In this document: positions 45,001 to 56,758 of the stretch, piece by piece
How positions within the stretch are numbered: the first letter of the stretch is position 1
Layout: every line of letters starts with the position of its first letter
Assembly: GCA_014964245.1 (NCBI GenBank)
Contig: JACVYH010000003.1
Location: forward strand, 2,480,001 to 2,544,000
Direction: 5' to 3'
DNA: 64,000 nt
Source of the DNA: Nannizziopsis barbatae
Taxonomy: Eukaryota; Ascomycota; Eurotiomycetes; Onygenales; Nannizziopsiaceae
The notes under the pieces: generated by a model
Told to the model about the DNA's origin: nothing
The model's input: only the letters and a program-made list of their open reading frames with translations
Databases searched by the model: none
Made by a program: the position numbers and the translations under genes

Positions 45001-46496
45001 ATGTCTCACCAATACCAAAACGAAGAGAGCCAGCAGTATGGGTATAGTAGAAATGGTCAACAGTATGGCTTGTCACAGGCTCCTTTCCAGTCGTTCCCAA
45101 ACCATATTATGTCGCCATATAGCCATCAGTCGGCAGATCCTTCACCATTGAATTCGTCGTACAGCTCGTCTCAATCTTTATACCCGCAGTCTCCTCCAGC
45201 GTCCCTGGCATCCCCCGGATATCAGTATCCTCAACAGTATGTCACGCAGTCGCGGTACTCTCCATCCAACCGTTTCTACTTCCACGACTCTCGAGAAGTA
45301 GAAATTGAAAGCCAGGAGTCATTCAATGAGCACACTATGCTCTCAGAGCCTGTGATGCCGCCCCTGGAGGGGTTCCCAGATGTGAGGGAGTTTGACCAGT
45401 TGATGAAAAGGTACATCCGGAAGATCGCGTTCGGCAGCCGAGACTATTGGCAGCTTTGCTATTGGCATCAGATCATTGACTAATGGGAACAATGTAGTTA
45501 CGTTGACGACCTGTCTGTGAAAAAACAGGACAAGGCTCTGATTCACTCAAGGAGGGCGCGGAACATCAGGATTGTGTTGCTGGACCCGAAGGACACTGCC
45601 ATCGAGTCGGCACAGTTCAGGTAAGTCTTCCTGAAAGAGGACCAGTGAGACATTTGGACAGCAAGACTGCCAAATGATGGGAGAAAAAAGAGATGAAATG
45701 CTGATGGATGCTTGTTTTCCAGGTTCTGGGTGAAGAAGATGTTTAAACTTGAGCCAAACGACGGTAGAACCCCAGAGGTAAATTCTTTGTTAGCTCCCGC
45801 CCAACGCAAAGTTTGTCTCTGCTAATCCCATGGTTGTTTCAAGTCTAAACGTATGATCTGTCATGAGAGCAAGCCGGTTGCTATCCGCGAGAAGCTCTTT
45901 AAGATCTTAACTCGTGCGCATCAGCAATGTCAGCATGGTGGTCGGGACAAGACCTCCGCTCAGGTTAGAAGGATATACTCCTGGTAGGAATGCCGCATCA
46001 AATGTCCCACGCGTGGTGAAAATCCCTACTGACACGCGTTTTCAGGGTTCCCAAGGAGCTGATCTCTCGATTTGTGAAAATATGTCCTACTTGCCAAGTC
46101 CGAAGAGGAGGCTCCCGTCTTACGCCCCCTAACTCCTGCCGTAGCTCTCCCAGGCTGGAGGTCGCAGGAGCTCCGTCTTCGCTTCTGTCTCCCCCAGACT
46201 CAAGGCGGGAGTCAATGATTAGCCGGCCGAGCGCGCCATACTCTCGGGCAGAACTCCCTCAGCCTAACTCTGGACTCAGCTGGTCGAGCTCCCATCATAA
46301 CAACGTCCACGGAAGCCAATACCAGGCGCATTATCCCGTAGCATCCGGGCCAGGATGGCAATCATTGCCGAGGTCTATGTCTTCAACAATTCAAACTACT
46401 AGTGGACTACACGGGTCATTGAACATCACTTCGAACCATATGGACTACGACCCAGCATATGAAGAATCGCACACTCTGCAAGGGTCGCATTATTAG
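45001..46496 (+). CDS. protein with integrase-type HHCC zinc-binding domain, 5 exons
   Basis: Model: exons 45001-45410, 45498-45620, 45723-45777, 45844-45983 and 46046-46496, giving 392 aa. The N-terminal 110 residues are Gln/Ser/Tyr/Pro-rich, resembling a transcriptional activation or prion-like region. A conserved central part (YVDDLSVKKQDKALIHSRRA, QFRFWVKKMFKL) leads into an HHCC zinc module with ligands H222, H227, C256 and C259, spacing H-X4-H-X28-C-X2-C. Internal residues G-R-D-K-T and Y-x-W-V-P match the H2C2 domain of retrotransposon integrases. No DDE catalytic core, reverse transcriptase or chromodomain follows. The C-terminus is Ser/Pro-rich and disordered. It has four introns and an intact frame, so it looks like a working host gene. 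A DNA- or protein-binding regulatory role is inference. Confidence 0.85.
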
Positions 46497-47983
46497 CCTG
46501 TATAGGTTACGGCTCTCTAGGTATTAGATCTAAGGTGAGTCGAGCCTAGGGACGCTTTCTTCTTCCTACTTCAAGGGATTAACTTGTTCATAGTAGTCTC
46601 AAGGTACCTTGAGATTCAAGTCGAAGACCGAAATTACGACTGCCCTTTTATTTACAATGCCAGGGGGAGATTTTTCAAAACGCGAAAAAGAACCAGAAAC
46701 AAAAAAAAGATGCCATGAATGGGATGGGAATAACAATACAGTGATTATGGTCACGCTTGAAAGCGTGCTTTACCCTCCCCAATTTCGTTTCCTGCCTTTT
46801 GTTACAGTACCACTTCTACAAGGAACATGCAGGGGTTGGATGCCGAATTTTTCTCCCTTTACCGTCTGTCCTCAATGGCTGTCGACGTTTGAATTCGCCC
46901 CGAATCCTTCAGTTTTTATATTTTATATTTTATTCTTACTTTTTGAAGAGCTATTGGGATGGTTGTTAGCAATTTTCTTTCAGTCCTTTGTGTTGTTGCA
47001 CTCGAATATCGGATTTCAGCCAGTGACAAGGGATTGGGAATTTGTCCGAGAAACCTGTTTGGAACAGACTCTCCAGCGATGGACTTGGAAAAAAAAGGGA
47101 GATTTGTACTTGAATGTTGTCATATTTTCCTGGATATATTACGGAATATACGGATTAATGCTATAGAGTCACTAACTGTTGGAGGATATGGGAGAGGACA
47201 TTCAAGTTGAGTGCATTAAAAAGATCCCGCATTTCCGTGATCCTGTCCCCCGAATGCTCCTCTGCAAACATCGGTGCCACCCGATCTCGAGTCCGTAATT
47301 GTTGGAACTGGGGTCGGTCTACTTGACCTGGTTTTTCTTACGTCTTTGGGTTCCCTGCATTTTCCCTAGACTGGCCTGGATGATCGCCTTTAAAACCGGC
47401 TTCTAACGAAGACTGCGTAGGCCGGGTGGTCCATGATGCGGACATTCCAAACGGAACTGATCAACCGCGCACAAATCCCTTATTCCTAGGTGGGAGGTAT
47501 TTGCTGAACTCAAGTCACCATGGCGCCGTCAGGGAAGCTCGGCTGCTTTCCTCCACTAGTTCATCTTTATCGCTCTGAAGGACGTTAAGACCTCCTCCAT
47601 GCATCGGGAAACAGGGGACGGCTTGAATCCATGCAAGTCCATTTGATTCTGCAAAAACTAAAGAACTCGAATCCCGATCGCTGCAGGGAGACCGGAACGT
47701 GTAAAAGACGAAACGCCTTGCCACTTGAACGGAAACCGGTTTGCGTCGACCTCACAGGCATGGGTTCAAGGATAAAAAAGAAAAGCACGTAGGTGAACAC
47801 AATAGATTACAGTGATTATAAGATAGAGGCCGACCATCCATAATATCTATGAGCAGGAGGAACTTGTGGAAAAATTCTTGAGCTTCGACGTATTCGCCAA
47901 CGGCGCCCTTGCGTACCCGATACAAAAGTCCGATTTTGCTCCCCATTCCAGCTTTTCTGCGGTTATTATTTTCTCCAAATTCC
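46497..47983. other. convergent 3' intergenic region
   Basis: This lies between the HHCC gene (+) and ERD2 (-). An open frame at 46657-47166 has hydrophobic stretches but no family signature. I treat it as untranslated. Nothing else is recognised. Confidence 0.4.
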
Positions 47984-48926
47984 CTATACAGGTAGTGAGA
48001 ATTTCTTTCCTTTGAGAACCCTGAAATTCAAAGTTAACGGTGATGCCTCTTACAATAATCGGAAACGGATAGAGACTTACTTGCTGTAGTAGATCCAAAA
48101 GAAATCGGAGTATAAAATTGTTTGGATGATACCTGCAACCACAGCAATCGGATCGGTGCGACCTTCCGCAAAGTAACGATAAATCCAGTTGGGAATGTAA
48201 AGTGCCCGGTACAAGCCCAAGGCGAACAAATAATGAGTCGTAATGGTTTCGGCTTCTCCCGTTCGTTGAAGCATGAATAATTGAGGCAGAATCGCCACGG
48301 ATTCAAGCCAGATTGAGAAGGACCATAACATCTAGATAGCAGAATGAGATTGGAGTTTGTCAGAATGGGGATCGAAGACTGCAAATACCTCAGAAGCAGT
48401 ATATGTATACGGAAATGCAATTCCCAAAACGGCGCTCGCACCGAGAAGATATTGGACTTTGAAAGTATCGAGGTTAGGGTCTTGAGTTGGTTTGTAGTCA
48501 TGAATCATAAGGTAAATCGTATACGCGGAAGACCCAATGAAAAGGATCTTAAATATCGTGTTATATGGGGAATAAGTAAACGTCCAAAAAATATCTAATC
48601 GTTACGCATAGATCTCAGCTTCGGTTCCCTGAAAATGGAAATGGAATGGGGTACATACCAAGATAACGAGTTACGTAAACAAGCAGGTACAACGCCTGTG
48701 ATTTGAATGATAATCCGGAACAGCTCTGTTGCATAAATCAGATTAGCCGGAGGTGTTGGAAAGGCAATCAGATAACATACGCTGGTCGATTTCATCTTAT
48801 GCAATAAGATGAAGATCGAGACCAGATGTGACAAGTCCGCTGTGTGAGATAAACATATTAGCCTCAAACCGTGGAAACACCAAGACAAATTGATCTTAGC
48901 TAACCTAATATCCGAAAGAGATTCAT
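47984..48926 (-). CDS. ERD2: ER-lumen retention (HDEL/KDEL) receptor Erd2, 6 exons
   Basis: Model: exons 48926-48905, 48839-48781, 48725-48659, 48594-48389, 48331-48081 and 48020-47984, giving 213 aa, the usual family length. Erd2 is a seven-helix Golgi membrane protein that binds C-terminal HDEL/KDEL signals and returns escaped ER proteins by COPI vesicles. Conserved stretches are MNLFRILADLSHLVSIFILL, GLSFKSQALYLLVYVTRYLD, the luminal loop IHDYKPTQDPNLDTF, and ALGLYRALYIPNWIYRY. The C-terminus ends VLKGKKFSLPV, with the Lys-rich cytosolic COPI-binding region. Introns are 55-65 nt and all GT-AG. Five introns in 0.94 kb make it one of the densest gene models here. Confidence 0.97.
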
Positions 48927-49639
48927 TTTGCCGGTAATTTGTGGCTATTGCTACCGGCTGAATAAAAAGGAATGGTTCAACGAAATAGTAGCCAGGTGGT
49001 TCCCGATTTGGGATAGTAAAGACTTCGAGCTGTGATGTTCAGAACGAGGCAATGAAAAGCTGCGGAAAATCCGCCATGGAACGGAAGATAGCTCAAGTAT
49101 AAGTCGAACTTGATGCGATTGAGTTCTGGCAATGAGAATGGAGCTTGCTTGCGCGAACGGAAGCTTGACGTTGTTGTTGACACGAAGCCTTTACCCAGAG
49201 AGGCTTTTCCGCGAATTCCAATCGATAAGGAGATGTTGGTTGGATTACGTAATAGATGCGGTTGGCTTGCTGCGCCACATACTCCGGGCACCAGCCACAG
49301 TTCTTCTGGCTGTTTGACATGGATATTGGCTAAGCTTAGTTGCTTGACGGGAGCAACACTTCATATCAGAGAAAAATACGCAGTAAAAGGGCTTGTCAAT
49401 GAAGAGCTAATAATTAAACTCATTAGAAAAAACCTACATTATTTTTCGATCATCAAATTGTAAGAAACGCTGCCATCAATATCATACATGGTTGTTGGAC
49501 TCAAACATGGTATTAAAAACAAGTTAGGGGGAATAATCAAGTGCAATTCGAACACGCGGATTCTCAAAAGTTAACACATGAGATCTCGACTACAACAAAA
49601 ATTTGCTGAAGGTAAATTCGCTCCTAGTGTCATTAGTGC
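48927..49639. promoter_or_regulatory. intergenic region upstream of ERD2
   Basis: This is the promoter side of ERD2 and 3' side of the SR-like gene (both minus strand). Open frames at 49110-49463 (+) and 48977-49320 (-) overlap each other and show no family features. Confidence 0.4.
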
Positions 49640-51402
49640 CTAAAAGGCTGCACCGCGGCCGATCTCATCACCTTCTGCTATCCTCTGCAGATGGTTTTCT
49701 GCAAGGTCGCTTCTAAGAGAAATTGTAGCACTTTCCCGGCTCAGTCTATCCCATTCCCTTAGAGTCACACGCTTTGCTTTCTGTTTCTCGGCGATCTGCT
49801 CCAAGAGTCGTTCCTTATCGGCTTCCAGTTGCGCAATGCGCTTTTCATAGGTTGGATCAAGGCCTGAAGGAAGAAGCTTGCCACCAGGAATTATGGTAGG
49901 TAGCCCAGAAAGATGGTTCGTAAAGCGTTGGGAACGAGGGAATGTTGTGGAAGAGCTGTTTCCTGGGCGAGGCCCAGGCCGATGTGAGTCGTATACTGTC
50001 GTCGAGGGCGCTGGTGGACCTCCACGACCTCCAGGAGGTGGTCCATGATATGAGGGTCCGTAACCAGGGCGACGAATAGCTCCACCTCGAGGTGAGTCAC
50101 GCGGACCCGATTCTCCGCCAAATCGGGGACCAGAGGCGCCTTTGGGGCGAGTGGGAGCTGATAGTAGGGCTACATTGCTGCCACGAACCGATAGATCAGA
50201 ACCCCTTGGAGCACTGGGACCTGCAGGAGGAGAATTGATCTGGGTTGAATTGTTAATTGAAGGTTGAACGGGTATGGGCTTGTTCTCTCGGTCTTCGTTT
50301 AATGATGGTCCTCTAGATGGTGGTCTGGTTGTTCGGCTGAGATCCCCTTCACGGTCATGGTTAGCGACGTTTGGAGAGATTCCCGGAGGAGGACGGTTAG
50401 CGGGTGTGCTGGCGAGTGTACTTCTCGGCCCCTTAGGTGGTGAAAAAGGTCGAGCTGGTTTCGTGTCAGAGTTACTCAACGTGGGAGGGCTGGACTTTCT
50501 AGGGTAAGGTGATTGTGGAGGCAGTGCGGCTGGAGGGTAGGACCTATTGGGATGCGACGGTGTTTGCATTGCTGAAGGACCGTAGCCTCGATTTAATCTG
50601 TCCTGTCGGGACGGCGGCGACGATCGGCGTGATGTAGACGACGAGCCAGGGCCGGAATGTGGAGCTGAACGAGCTGGGGGAGTTGGCGAACGTCGGCGCC
50701 GATTCACTCCTGGATATGGTTCTCTCCAGTTCTCGCGCCTATCAGGACTTCTTTGTCGATGTTCTAGTGGCCGTGGTTCTCCAATTCGGCCTGGTGGCGA
50801 ACGCGGTCGATCATATCGGCTTCTAGGTGGAGAAACGATACGTTCTCTCTTTGGAGATCGCTGAGAATAGCTCACTGGTGATGAGTTACGGCCGCGCTTT
50901 AGGCCAGGACTGCTATCTCGCGAAAACGAGGGCCTCCGAGCCATTCTGCCTGGTGGAGATCGGGACCGCCTGAAGGCCCTTGGTGGGCTTCGTCCATTTT
51001 CTCGCCGGGGAGAAAATCTTCTAGGTGGTGGTGGTGGGAGAGGTGATCTAGGTCGCCCGTTGTAGCTGGGATGCCTATCGCCTCCTCTGTATGGGGGAGT
51101 CCTTGAGCGACGCCTAAATGTGCCCGGTGACCGGCTTCGAGGCCGTGATCGATCGGAGGGAGCCCATGTATCGGCAGAGGGTCTGATGGGAGGCGGTGAT
51201 CTATTTCGGAGGGGCGGCCGGCCGAAACGAGAATCGGGACGTGGAGAACGTCGAGACAAACGGTCTGAAGGGCGATAACTCTCTCCTCCTCGTCGCTCGT
51301 CATCATATCTGTGAGAAAAATAGTTAGTGGAAAAGAACAATGGAATCGCACCGGCGAAAATCTGAGAAGTCCTGACCTTCTGTCATAGCGATCCCGATCC
51401 AT
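49640..51402 (-). CDS. Ser/Arg/Pro-rich repetitive (SR-like) protein, 2 exons
   Basis: Model: exons 51402-51377 and 51308-49640, giving 564 aa. Exon 1 is 26 nt (MDRDRYDRR) and joins in frame to YDDERRGGESYRPSDRLSRR. Residues up to about 230 are dense in RS, RSP and SPPR repeats, typical of splicing-related SR or SRRM proteins. Residues 230-480 are Pro/Ser/Gly-rich and disordered. The conserved end (residues about 490-564) forms a coiled coil (YEKRIAQLEADKERLLEQIA) and a short helical tail. No RRM or PWI domain is visible, so it is not a classical SR protein. A role in pre-mRNA processing is inferred from composition. It lies next to CUS1, a true spliceosome gene, on the same strand. Confidence 0.85.
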
Positions 51403-51990
51403 GTTGGATATGTCTCCGGCCGCGTGCCGTCCAGATTTTCTTCAAACTGTCGCGTAAAGCTATTGATTCAATTGCGAAATCGTGGAGTTGCTTTTGGTCA
51501 GCGTGTAAAAGCGGAGACAAATTTCGGATGAGTGCCCTCAATCTATGCAGAAGCCCTTTTCTGATGGCAAACTCGGGACAACATGCTGAATGAACTGATG
51601 TGTTGTAAGCCAGAGGCTTCGATTGTTGCTGAACGCGGAGTTCAAAGAATTTTGGTTTTCCAACGACAGCTTCAAGCAGGGAACTTTTTATGCGCTAAGC
51701 CACTTTGAAGTGTTATACTCACGTGAGCTTCTGACTAACTAATCATCCATTTTTTCTCCGGATCGGCGAACAGAAAGAGCTAGATTGATATGCGAGAAAG
51801 GAGTATTCCGTAGAAGAGAGGCGGAAGAGATCCGTAGATGCGGGTGTTAAATCTTTCATTCTTTACAGAGCGCTTCGGGTATGCTACTAGTAACGGTCGA
51901 CGTATGCGGTCCAAAACCCCCTCTTATTCCAAATCAGTTTGACCCCCAAACGCCGTAAACAATACTGTACAGTACACCGAAGGGCTCTAA
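51403..51990. promoter_or_regulatory. promoter region of the SR-like gene
   Basis: The 588 bp lie between the SR-like start and the CUS1 stop, both minus strand. No coding signal is seen. Confidence 0.4.
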
Positions 51991-53777
51991 TTATCGCCGG
52001 GAGCGCCTTTCTTCATCTTTCTTTAATCTCTTGCGACTTTCGCTCGCTATCATATCGCTTAGATCCTCCTGGAAAGACCAATCCGGGTTGGCTTCCTGCT
52101 GTCTCTGCGACTCGTAAAGATTTTTGAGATTATCCTTGTTGATTCCATCGTGAGACTGCAAGGCATCAGGATCGATTGACACATCAACATCACCCGGCTT
52201 TTTGCGCTTTCGGCTTTGCTCTTCTGATCCGAGGAGCGGTATGTTAGATTCAGCTGGTTTGAGATCGTATACTCGATCGCCACCGAAGAAGCCTTGGACT
52301 TGGGTCTGACGTTCGGGAATAACTTGGTACGCGGATCTAGGGGCCTCTTCAGTTTCTGTTCCATGATGACGTTTTCGAAGATCAAGTTCTCCAGCAATAC
52401 TTTCAGTAGCACCGAACTCTGAAGGTATAGCTGAGACCATGCCACTAGGTGTTTCTAGCCCGCTTGGAGTTTGTAAGCCAGCGCCAGTGCCAAGGTCCTC
52501 CTCCTCTTCTTCTTCTTCTTCCTCTTCCTCTTCCTCCTCTTCAGATTCTTCTTCTGGAGGTTGCAATTCTCCCCACAAATCCTTCTCTACAGGCTCACCA
52601 GATTGTACATTTTGCTGCGTCTGGAGGACACCGAATATATCGCCGCCATATAAAGGCCTGTTGTGCTCATCGACGGGGGGCTTCCCGTATCCACCGGGAT
52701 GATATCCCCACATTGCGCCTGGAGGCGGAGGGGCATTAAGCCCTGGAATCTTAAGGGCCGGATATGAAGGGGGAGGTCCAAAACGCTGCTGGTTAATGAG
52801 CCAAGGTGGAGGAGCTCCCGGAGGAATGTTGAGTGCTTCTTTTAGCTCGTCACTCAATTCTCCAGGTCGTAGATGCCTAAGATTTGTTTCGTATTCCTTG
52901 CCTTCGTAGTAAACTTCTCCATATCGAGTCAGCTCTGGTTTAGTCTGAAACCTAAAGAATGCTTCGTATAATTTTTGATAGTCGATATCAAGTTTGCCCA
53001 TCTTTGGCTGGACACGTTCACGTTGCTTCTGCTTCAGAGTTTGCTGATCTTGTTTTTCCAGTACTGCATCTCGCATTTCCATGATACCTGTTTCCTGGAT
53101 AAACTTAGGAAGCTGGAATGGAGATTTTTCTATTCCTCTTTTAGAGGATAAATACTCTCGTTTTAGAGACCAATGGCCAGGGACCGGTACCACATTTCGA
53201 TACTCTTTGATATGGACAAGAAGCCTTGGATCCGACGCCGAAGCATCTGTCCATTCGATAGACTCCGGTTTTCGAACCATCGCCTTGAGCTCTGCCACGG
53301 AAGGCCTATTGAGTTCTTTCAGTTTCTTCTTCGATATTTTCGGTACGCTATTTCCCTCCTCATTCTTCTCCTCATCTTCATCGGGAATATCGTCATCTTC
53401 AAAATAAATCTCAGGCTTGTCAAGTTGCTTTATCGAAACTTCTTCTGTGATACTCTCATTGAATCTGCCCATCACATCCTGATACATCTCAAACAGAGGA
53501 TCATTCTCGTTAACCTGAGGGGCGAACTCGGTCGACGAGTAATCCGTGTTTCCATCTGCGCCCGTGCTCTTGGCCCCATTAGATGCCTCCTCTTTACTCG
53601 ATTCGGCTTGTTTCGGTTCTGAAGGGACCGTAGGATCTTCTCTACTCTGTGATTTGGCCTACACAATTAGTAAGTGTTGCTCTCTAGTGCAGAAAAGTAA
53701 CGTACTTCAGCTTTCTGGGCTTTCTTTTTCGCCCGTCTGAGTTGATTCTTCGTTGGTTTGGCGGTTGCCGCGGCCAT
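51991..53777 (-). CDS. CUS1: SF3b complex subunit 2 (Cus1/SAP145), 2 exons
   Basis: Model: exons 53777-53706 and 53658-51991, with a 47-nt intron, giving 579 aa. Cus1/SF3B2 is part of the U2 snRNP SF3b complex that recognises the branch site. A basic N-terminus (MAAATAKPTKNQLRRAKKKA) precedes the DUF382-type core (RPSVAELKAMVRKPESIEWTD to VPVPGHWSLKREYL). The proline-rich PSP block follows (RHLRPGELSDELKEALNIPP, PPPWLINQQRFGPPPSYP). An acidic run of mostly Glu comes next, encoded by a TTC/CTC-rich tract around 52495-52560. The C-terminal tail is basic (SRKRLKKDEERRSRR). Domain order is as in the family. The N-terminal SAP domain seen in some animal SF3B2 proteins is absent. Confidence 0.95.
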
Positions 53778-54229
53778 GTTGGGCCTCAATTTTACCGTTC
53801 AACAATTGCAGAGCAATGAAACGGACTACCGAGAGGGCTTCGGGAACTTTTTAATAAACACAGGAGATAAATAATCTGTGATACGGTTTCGCAGCCGAGA
53901 GCTGTAGCTTGGAGGAGGAATGTCTGGTTTAAGTTCCTGTAGGGAAAAGTCCAGTCACGTGATCTACAGTTATCATTAGAGGCGTACTATGGAATGCACC
54001 GAGCGCATTGAAAAGCCTCGAAAAAGGGTATTAAAGGTAAAATGAGGTGCGTTTTTCCTTTTGAATGGAATTAAGATATCATAATTCCCATGAAAATAAA
54101 TAGTAAAGTCCTGAAACCAATGGCCAGCCCCCAAAAAATAATATGCAATAGAAGACAGATTCACTCCCCCTTCGCCCGGTCCGATAAACCTGATCTATAG
54201 TATACACCCAGTATTGTATGCACATGCAA
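53778..54229. promoter_or_regulatory. promoter region of CUS1
   Basis: This lies between the start of CUS1 and the stop of the mS33 gene, both minus strand. AT-rich around 54000-54150. No gene is seen. Confidence 0.4.
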
Positions 54230-54758
54230 TCATCGTCTCTTTTTAGCGCTTTTGGATTCTGGTTTAATAGAAGGAGCTAGAGTAAGCCAGGCACCTATGA
54301 TCCAGGGTGTAAGGAGGTAATCACTCACCTGCCGCAGTGCGGCGCTTCTTCGGAGCTCCTTTTCCACGTGCTCTCGCCCTATACACGATAATCAGCAGCC
54401 GTGCTTGGCTCATCAAAGCCTCACAGCCAGCCGGAGCGGCAACTTACACCTTGAGGGATTCTAATCGATCTTCCTCTTCTGGGTCGAATGTGGACATATC
54501 ATGCTGTTTAAAAGCATCTTGTAAATCCCTTATCGTCGCAGTCTTGCGAGGATAGTATGAGGCTAAAGCCGGCCCTCGTAATCGCTGCCGTAGGACTTTG
54601 TTTCCCAGCCGAGCGCCTTCGGGGTTATAATTGAATTCGAAAATGCGGCATTGCGTCTATGAGAAGAAAATTATTAGCTAAGAAGAAATTAAGAGGGGCT
54701 GAGGATGTGTAAGGACCTTTAAAAGCGCTAACAGCCGTGATCGAGCAACACTCGCCAT
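54230..54758 (-). CDS. RSM27: mitochondrial small-subunit ribosomal protein mS33 (Rsm27), 4 exons
   Basis: Model: exons 54758-54717, 54656-54448, 54378-54329 and 54276-54230, giving 115 aa. mS33 is a small basic protein of the mitochondrial ribosome small subunit, typically about 100-120 aa. Conserved features are MASVARSRLLALLKTQCRIF, NPEGARLGNKVLRQRLRGPA, YYPRKTATIRDLQ, the acidic EEEDRLESLKV and the basic ARGKGAPKKRRTAA. The last intron (52 nt, GTGAGT donor) is needed to reach the Lys/Arg-rich ending KSAKKRR. Reading through it would stop after three further codons, so the last exon is slightly less certain. It shares a 198-bp divergent promoter with the RNase III gene. Confidence 0.9.
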
Positions 54759-54956
54759 GATTTGTGAACGGTATCGTTTAATGACTCCAAATCCATTTCC
54801 ACTTTTGAACCGAAAAGACTATACATTGGATCACGTGAGTTTGCAGTGTTTGGATGATACCGGCAGCTAGCCTAAACTTTGAATTATCTTGAAAGATCGG
54901 AATGATGGGAACTTTCGATGACGAAGAAACCAGAGTACTACAATATATGGATAAAA

Positions 54957-56193
54957 ATGAAGCGAAATCCAGAAGACACGGATGGAATAGGTGCAGTGAA
55001 ACCAGTTAAAGTCAAGAAGCGGAAGGTATATTCCAAGTATCCCATCCAAATGTTGTCCAAACTATGTGCTTACCACAAAATATTCTTAGAAGCATCGGCA
55101 TCGGGAGCAAGAAGCAGAGAACAACAGCAGTATACATCAGAGTGTGGAAACGAGAGTCTCGAAACTTCCTTCAAAACAAAAGGTCTCTTGCCAAACGTAC
55201 AGCTCAAACGACACACCCGAATCCCGTTTAGAACTACTCGAACGTATTACACGAGATCTTGCAGATGGCCCAGAATCAATCAGAGAACTTACCAAACATA
55301 GTAGTCTGGAGGTAGCTAGCGCAGCCGTAGAGCTAGCAAGAGCTTTTGCACGGCTAAAAGCACCACCGCAATCGTTTTCAGAAGGTGACAACCAGTCAAA
55401 GCAAGCGAACCCGCCGGAAATCCCGCCGATTAAAAATGAAGCCCTCGAAGCCGCTACGTTCACCCACCAAAGCGCAACTCACAAGAAAGTATCTTCCACA
55501 GGCCATACTAGCTACGACCGTCTCGAAATTCTTGGGGACGCATACATCGAAATCATCGCTACAAGGCTCATATGGAACCGTTTCCCCAATATGCCAACTG
55601 GTCGCCTATCCCAGATTCGTGAAATTCTTGTTAAAAATGAAACACTTGCCAGATTTTCCGAGAGGTTTGGCTTTGATAAACGGGTAAAAGCTAGCTTCAA
55701 TATCCGGACGGAACAGCCAAGAATATGGCCTAAAGTTAAGGGCGACATTTTTGAAGCATATGTTGCAGCTGTCATCCTCTCTGACCCGGTCAACGGCTTC
55801 AACGTAGCTGAGGACTGGCTAGAGTATCTTTGGACGCCATTGCTTGCTGATGTACAACCAGACAATCACACACTAAATTATAAAGAGGCTTTGGCAAAAA
55901 AGGTAATGGGAAAAGGCACCAAAATAAACTATATCGATGAAAGCCCACCTATCTCCCGAAAAGGTGGCATGGAGACGTATTTTATTGGTGTGTATCTTAC
56001 TGGATGGGGATGGAACGATCAACACTTAGGCTCGGGCACTGGGCTAAGCAAAAGCGTTGCGGGCAATGCGGCTGCGAAACAGGCTCTTGAGAACCGGCCT
56101 CTAATTGATGAAATTCATAATGCCAAAAAAGCATTTTACGAGAAAACCAAGGCTGAGCGAGAGGATGTTCTGTCAGCACAAGACACTGCCTAG
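54957..56193 (+). CDS. RNT1: Rnt1-type ribonuclease III, 2 exons
   Basis: Model: exons 54957-55025 and 55141-56193, giving 373 aa. Rnt1-like RNase III cleaves double-stranded RNA stems in pre-rRNA, snRNA and snoRNA precursors in the nucleus. The RNase III signature DRLEILGDAY lies near 149-158 (Glu152 and Asp156 as metal ligands). The second acidic pair is in KGDIFEAY (Asp225, Glu228), so the catalytic set is complete. A degenerate dsRNA-binding domain follows (KEALAKKVMGKGTKINYIDE to AGNAAAKQALEN). One RNase III domain plus one dsRBD and no helicase or PAZ separates it from Dicer. The start at 54957 has a purine at -3. An in-frame ATG at 54918 has a poor context. The 115-nt intron is longer than usual here. 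Confidence 0.92.
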
Positions 56194-56758
56194 TCAGTTG
56201 AGCTCCCCTTGTGGCCTACTCGTGGTCATCACAAATCTACAGGGCCTGGTTGAAGGAAATGGAGACCCTATTTTCTGTCACCGTTCATTCGAACCGGCTG
56301 GCCCCAACAAACAATGGGGTCGCTGTTACCTAGATAAAAAGACAATCTGATGTCCATATCAAGTCGAGGATTGATGCGATTGATGGAGATTATACTTTTG
56401 CTTATAGAATGGTAATGTTCATTGTCAGTATTCCTGTGTTGTAATAATAATTACATGATTGATGCATCATAACCTGAAGGTTTGCATCCCTGGTACGCTG
56501 CATTATCAGCCCTAGCTTATTCCTCTGTCATGTTGACCATGGTAATCCGATCACAACGTTCCCACCCACATCGTAAACACAGGATGTTATCGAGTCGATT
56601 GGATATATCGTGGCTTAATGTTTACCTGTTGGGGTTGCGGTGACCTAAACGAATCACCTCTCTTAGTACCTGGACTAATTCACGAATAAGACGGCATAGA
56701 CGGCTGTCACATTGCTAAGACGTGGCAAGCAAAACCGAACCCATGAGAAGGGATAACT
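56194..56758. other. convergent 3' intergenic region
   Basis: This lies between the RNase III gene (+) and the Kre9-like gene (-). It may contain a 3' exon of the latter. Otherwise no coding signal. Confidence 0.4.

Noticed and set aside
46609..47166. 185-codon plus-strand frame with hydrophobic stretches after the HHCC gene
   Set aside because: It starts with TTG (first ATG is at 46657), has no family motif and lies in a convergent 3' region. Composition explains the hydrophobicity.
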